DNA of 64,000 nt. Origin: Bradyrhizobium barranii subsp. apii. Lineage in GTDB: Bacteria; Pseudomonadota; Alphaproteobacteria; Rhizobiales; Xanthobacteraceae. The stretch lies in assembly GCF_011516635.5 (NCBI RefSeq), contig NZ_CP096255.1, forward strand, positions 8,505,501 to 8,569,500, in the 5' to 3' direction. The position numbers and the translations under genes were made by a program. Every line of letters starts with the position of its first letter. The stretch's first letter is position 1. Below the pieces are notes generated by a model, which worked only from the letters and a program-made list of their open reading frames with translations, was not told where the DNA came from and made no database searches. Shown here piece after piece: positions 63,281 to 64,000 of this stretch.

Positions 63281-64000
63281 ATGAAACGCGTCGACGCCCA
63301 CGGATTGAAGATCGCTCCCGTCCTGTTTGACTTCATCGCCAAGGAAGCGGCCCCGAAAACGGGGATCGCGCCGGATGCGTTCTGGGCCGGGGTCGCCGCC
63401 ATCATCAAGGATCTGGGGCCGAAGAACCGCGCGCGCTGGCGGTGCGCGACACGCTGCAGGCCAAGATCGACGACTGGCACCGCGCCAACAAGGGCAAGGC
63501 GTTCGACCTCGGCGCCTATACCGCCTTCCTGACGGAGATCGGCTATCTCGTCCCCGAGCCGGCGACGCAGAAGGTCGAGACCGCCAATGTGGACGAAGAG
63601 ATCGGCAAGATCTGCGGCCCGCAGCTCGTCGTGCCGCTCACCAACGCGCGCTATGCGCTGAACGCGGCGAACGCGCGCTGGGGCTCGCTCTATGACGCCT
63701 TCTACGGCACCGACGCGATTCCGCACGATCCTTCCGAGAGCGGCAAGGGTTACAACAAGGCGCGCGGCGACAAGGTGATCGCCAAGGCGAAAGCGTTCCT
63801 CGATGCCGCCGTACCGCTCGCGACCGGCAGCCACACCGACGTCACCGCCTATAGTGTGGTCGCAGGCCAGCTCGCCGTGAAGCTGAAGAGCGGCAACGCC
63901 ACCGCGCTGAAGAACGCCGATCAGTTCGCGGGCTTCCAGGGCGATGCGGCAGCGCCGTCCGCGGTGCTGCTCGCCAACAACGGCCTGCACGTCGAGGTCA
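63281..64000 (+). pseudogene. glcB: Malate synthase G, N-terminal part, frameshifted and cut by the window end
   Basis: ATG 63281 opens [29 protein letters not shown], the start of GlcB. After DLGPKNRA the frame is lost; the protein resumes one frame over with [20 protein letters not shown] at about 63436 and stays open to the window end ([47 protein letters not shown]). One deleted base at about 63430-63436, in a GCGCGCGC run, explains it. Malate synthase G joins glyoxylate and acetyl-CoA in the glyoxylate and glycolate pathways. The gene continues beyond the window. Confidence 0.9.

Overview
The window is GC-rich DNA from an alphaproteobacterium, most likely Bradyrhizobium or a close relative. 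The grounds are the gene content (RcdA, DUF1192, DUF2849/DUF934 in a sulfite reductase operon, a TfdA-like dioxygenase, a CysN-CysC fusion), the strongly GC-biased third codon positions, and several families of palindromic intergenic repeats of the kind common in Bradyrhizobium genomes. No tRNA, rRNA or CRISPR array was recognised.

Layout. 1-14 kb is chromosomal housekeeping: the tail of a ThiE-like gene, a Sel1-repeat secreted protein, an inositol monophosphatase, an RND efflux pair on the minus strand, a hemerythrin preceded by a good FixK2-type box, a CFA-synthase-like methyltransferase, a MotA/TolQ-like plus OmpA/MotB-like pair (the first gene is frameshifted), an acetyltransferase, an ABC exporter and rpmE. 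14-21.8 kb holds rcdA, a DUF1192 gene, a second, archaeal/eukaryote-like methionyl-tRNA synthetase behind a possible attenuator, a quinone oxidoreductase and a large membrane PAS-GGDEF-EAL protein.

21.76-27.98 kb and 44.94-48.56 kb carry two copies, in the same orientation, of one nested mobile element. An IS630-type element with TA flanks contains an IS91-type element (HUH transposase plus tyrosine recombinase). Copy 2 is 3,626 bp. Copy 1 is the same element plus a 2,592-bp IS21-family insertion with a 7-bp target duplication; the lengths agree exactly (6,225 = 3,626 + 2,592 + 7).

The 17 kb between the copies looks like ordinary chromosome: a Cys-rich secreted protein, two small hypotheticals, a diguanylate cyclase, galU, a lytic transglycosylase, an animal-type heme peroxidase, a DUF459 protein, a CsbD protein, two SDRs with a TfdA-like dioxygenase, YqgE/AlgH, a DsbD-N protein, a flippase and a TauE/SafE exporter.

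48.7-51.3 kb has a patatin-bdhA pair and a CAP-domain lipoprotein. 51.3-62.9 kb is a complete sulfate assimilation locus. On the minus strand are cysG-DUF2849-cysI-DUF934-cysH and sbp-cysT-cysW-cysA; diverging on the plus strand are cysD and cysNC. Together they import sulfate, activate it to APS/PAPS, reduce it to sulfide and make the siroheme needed by CysI. The window ends inside a frameshifted malate synthase G gene.

The most notable observations are the duplicated nested element that appears to move as one unit, the FixK2 box at the hemerythrin gene, the second MetRS with its leader, a perfect inverted repeat in the divergent cys promoter, and two single-base frameshifts in otherwise conserved genes.
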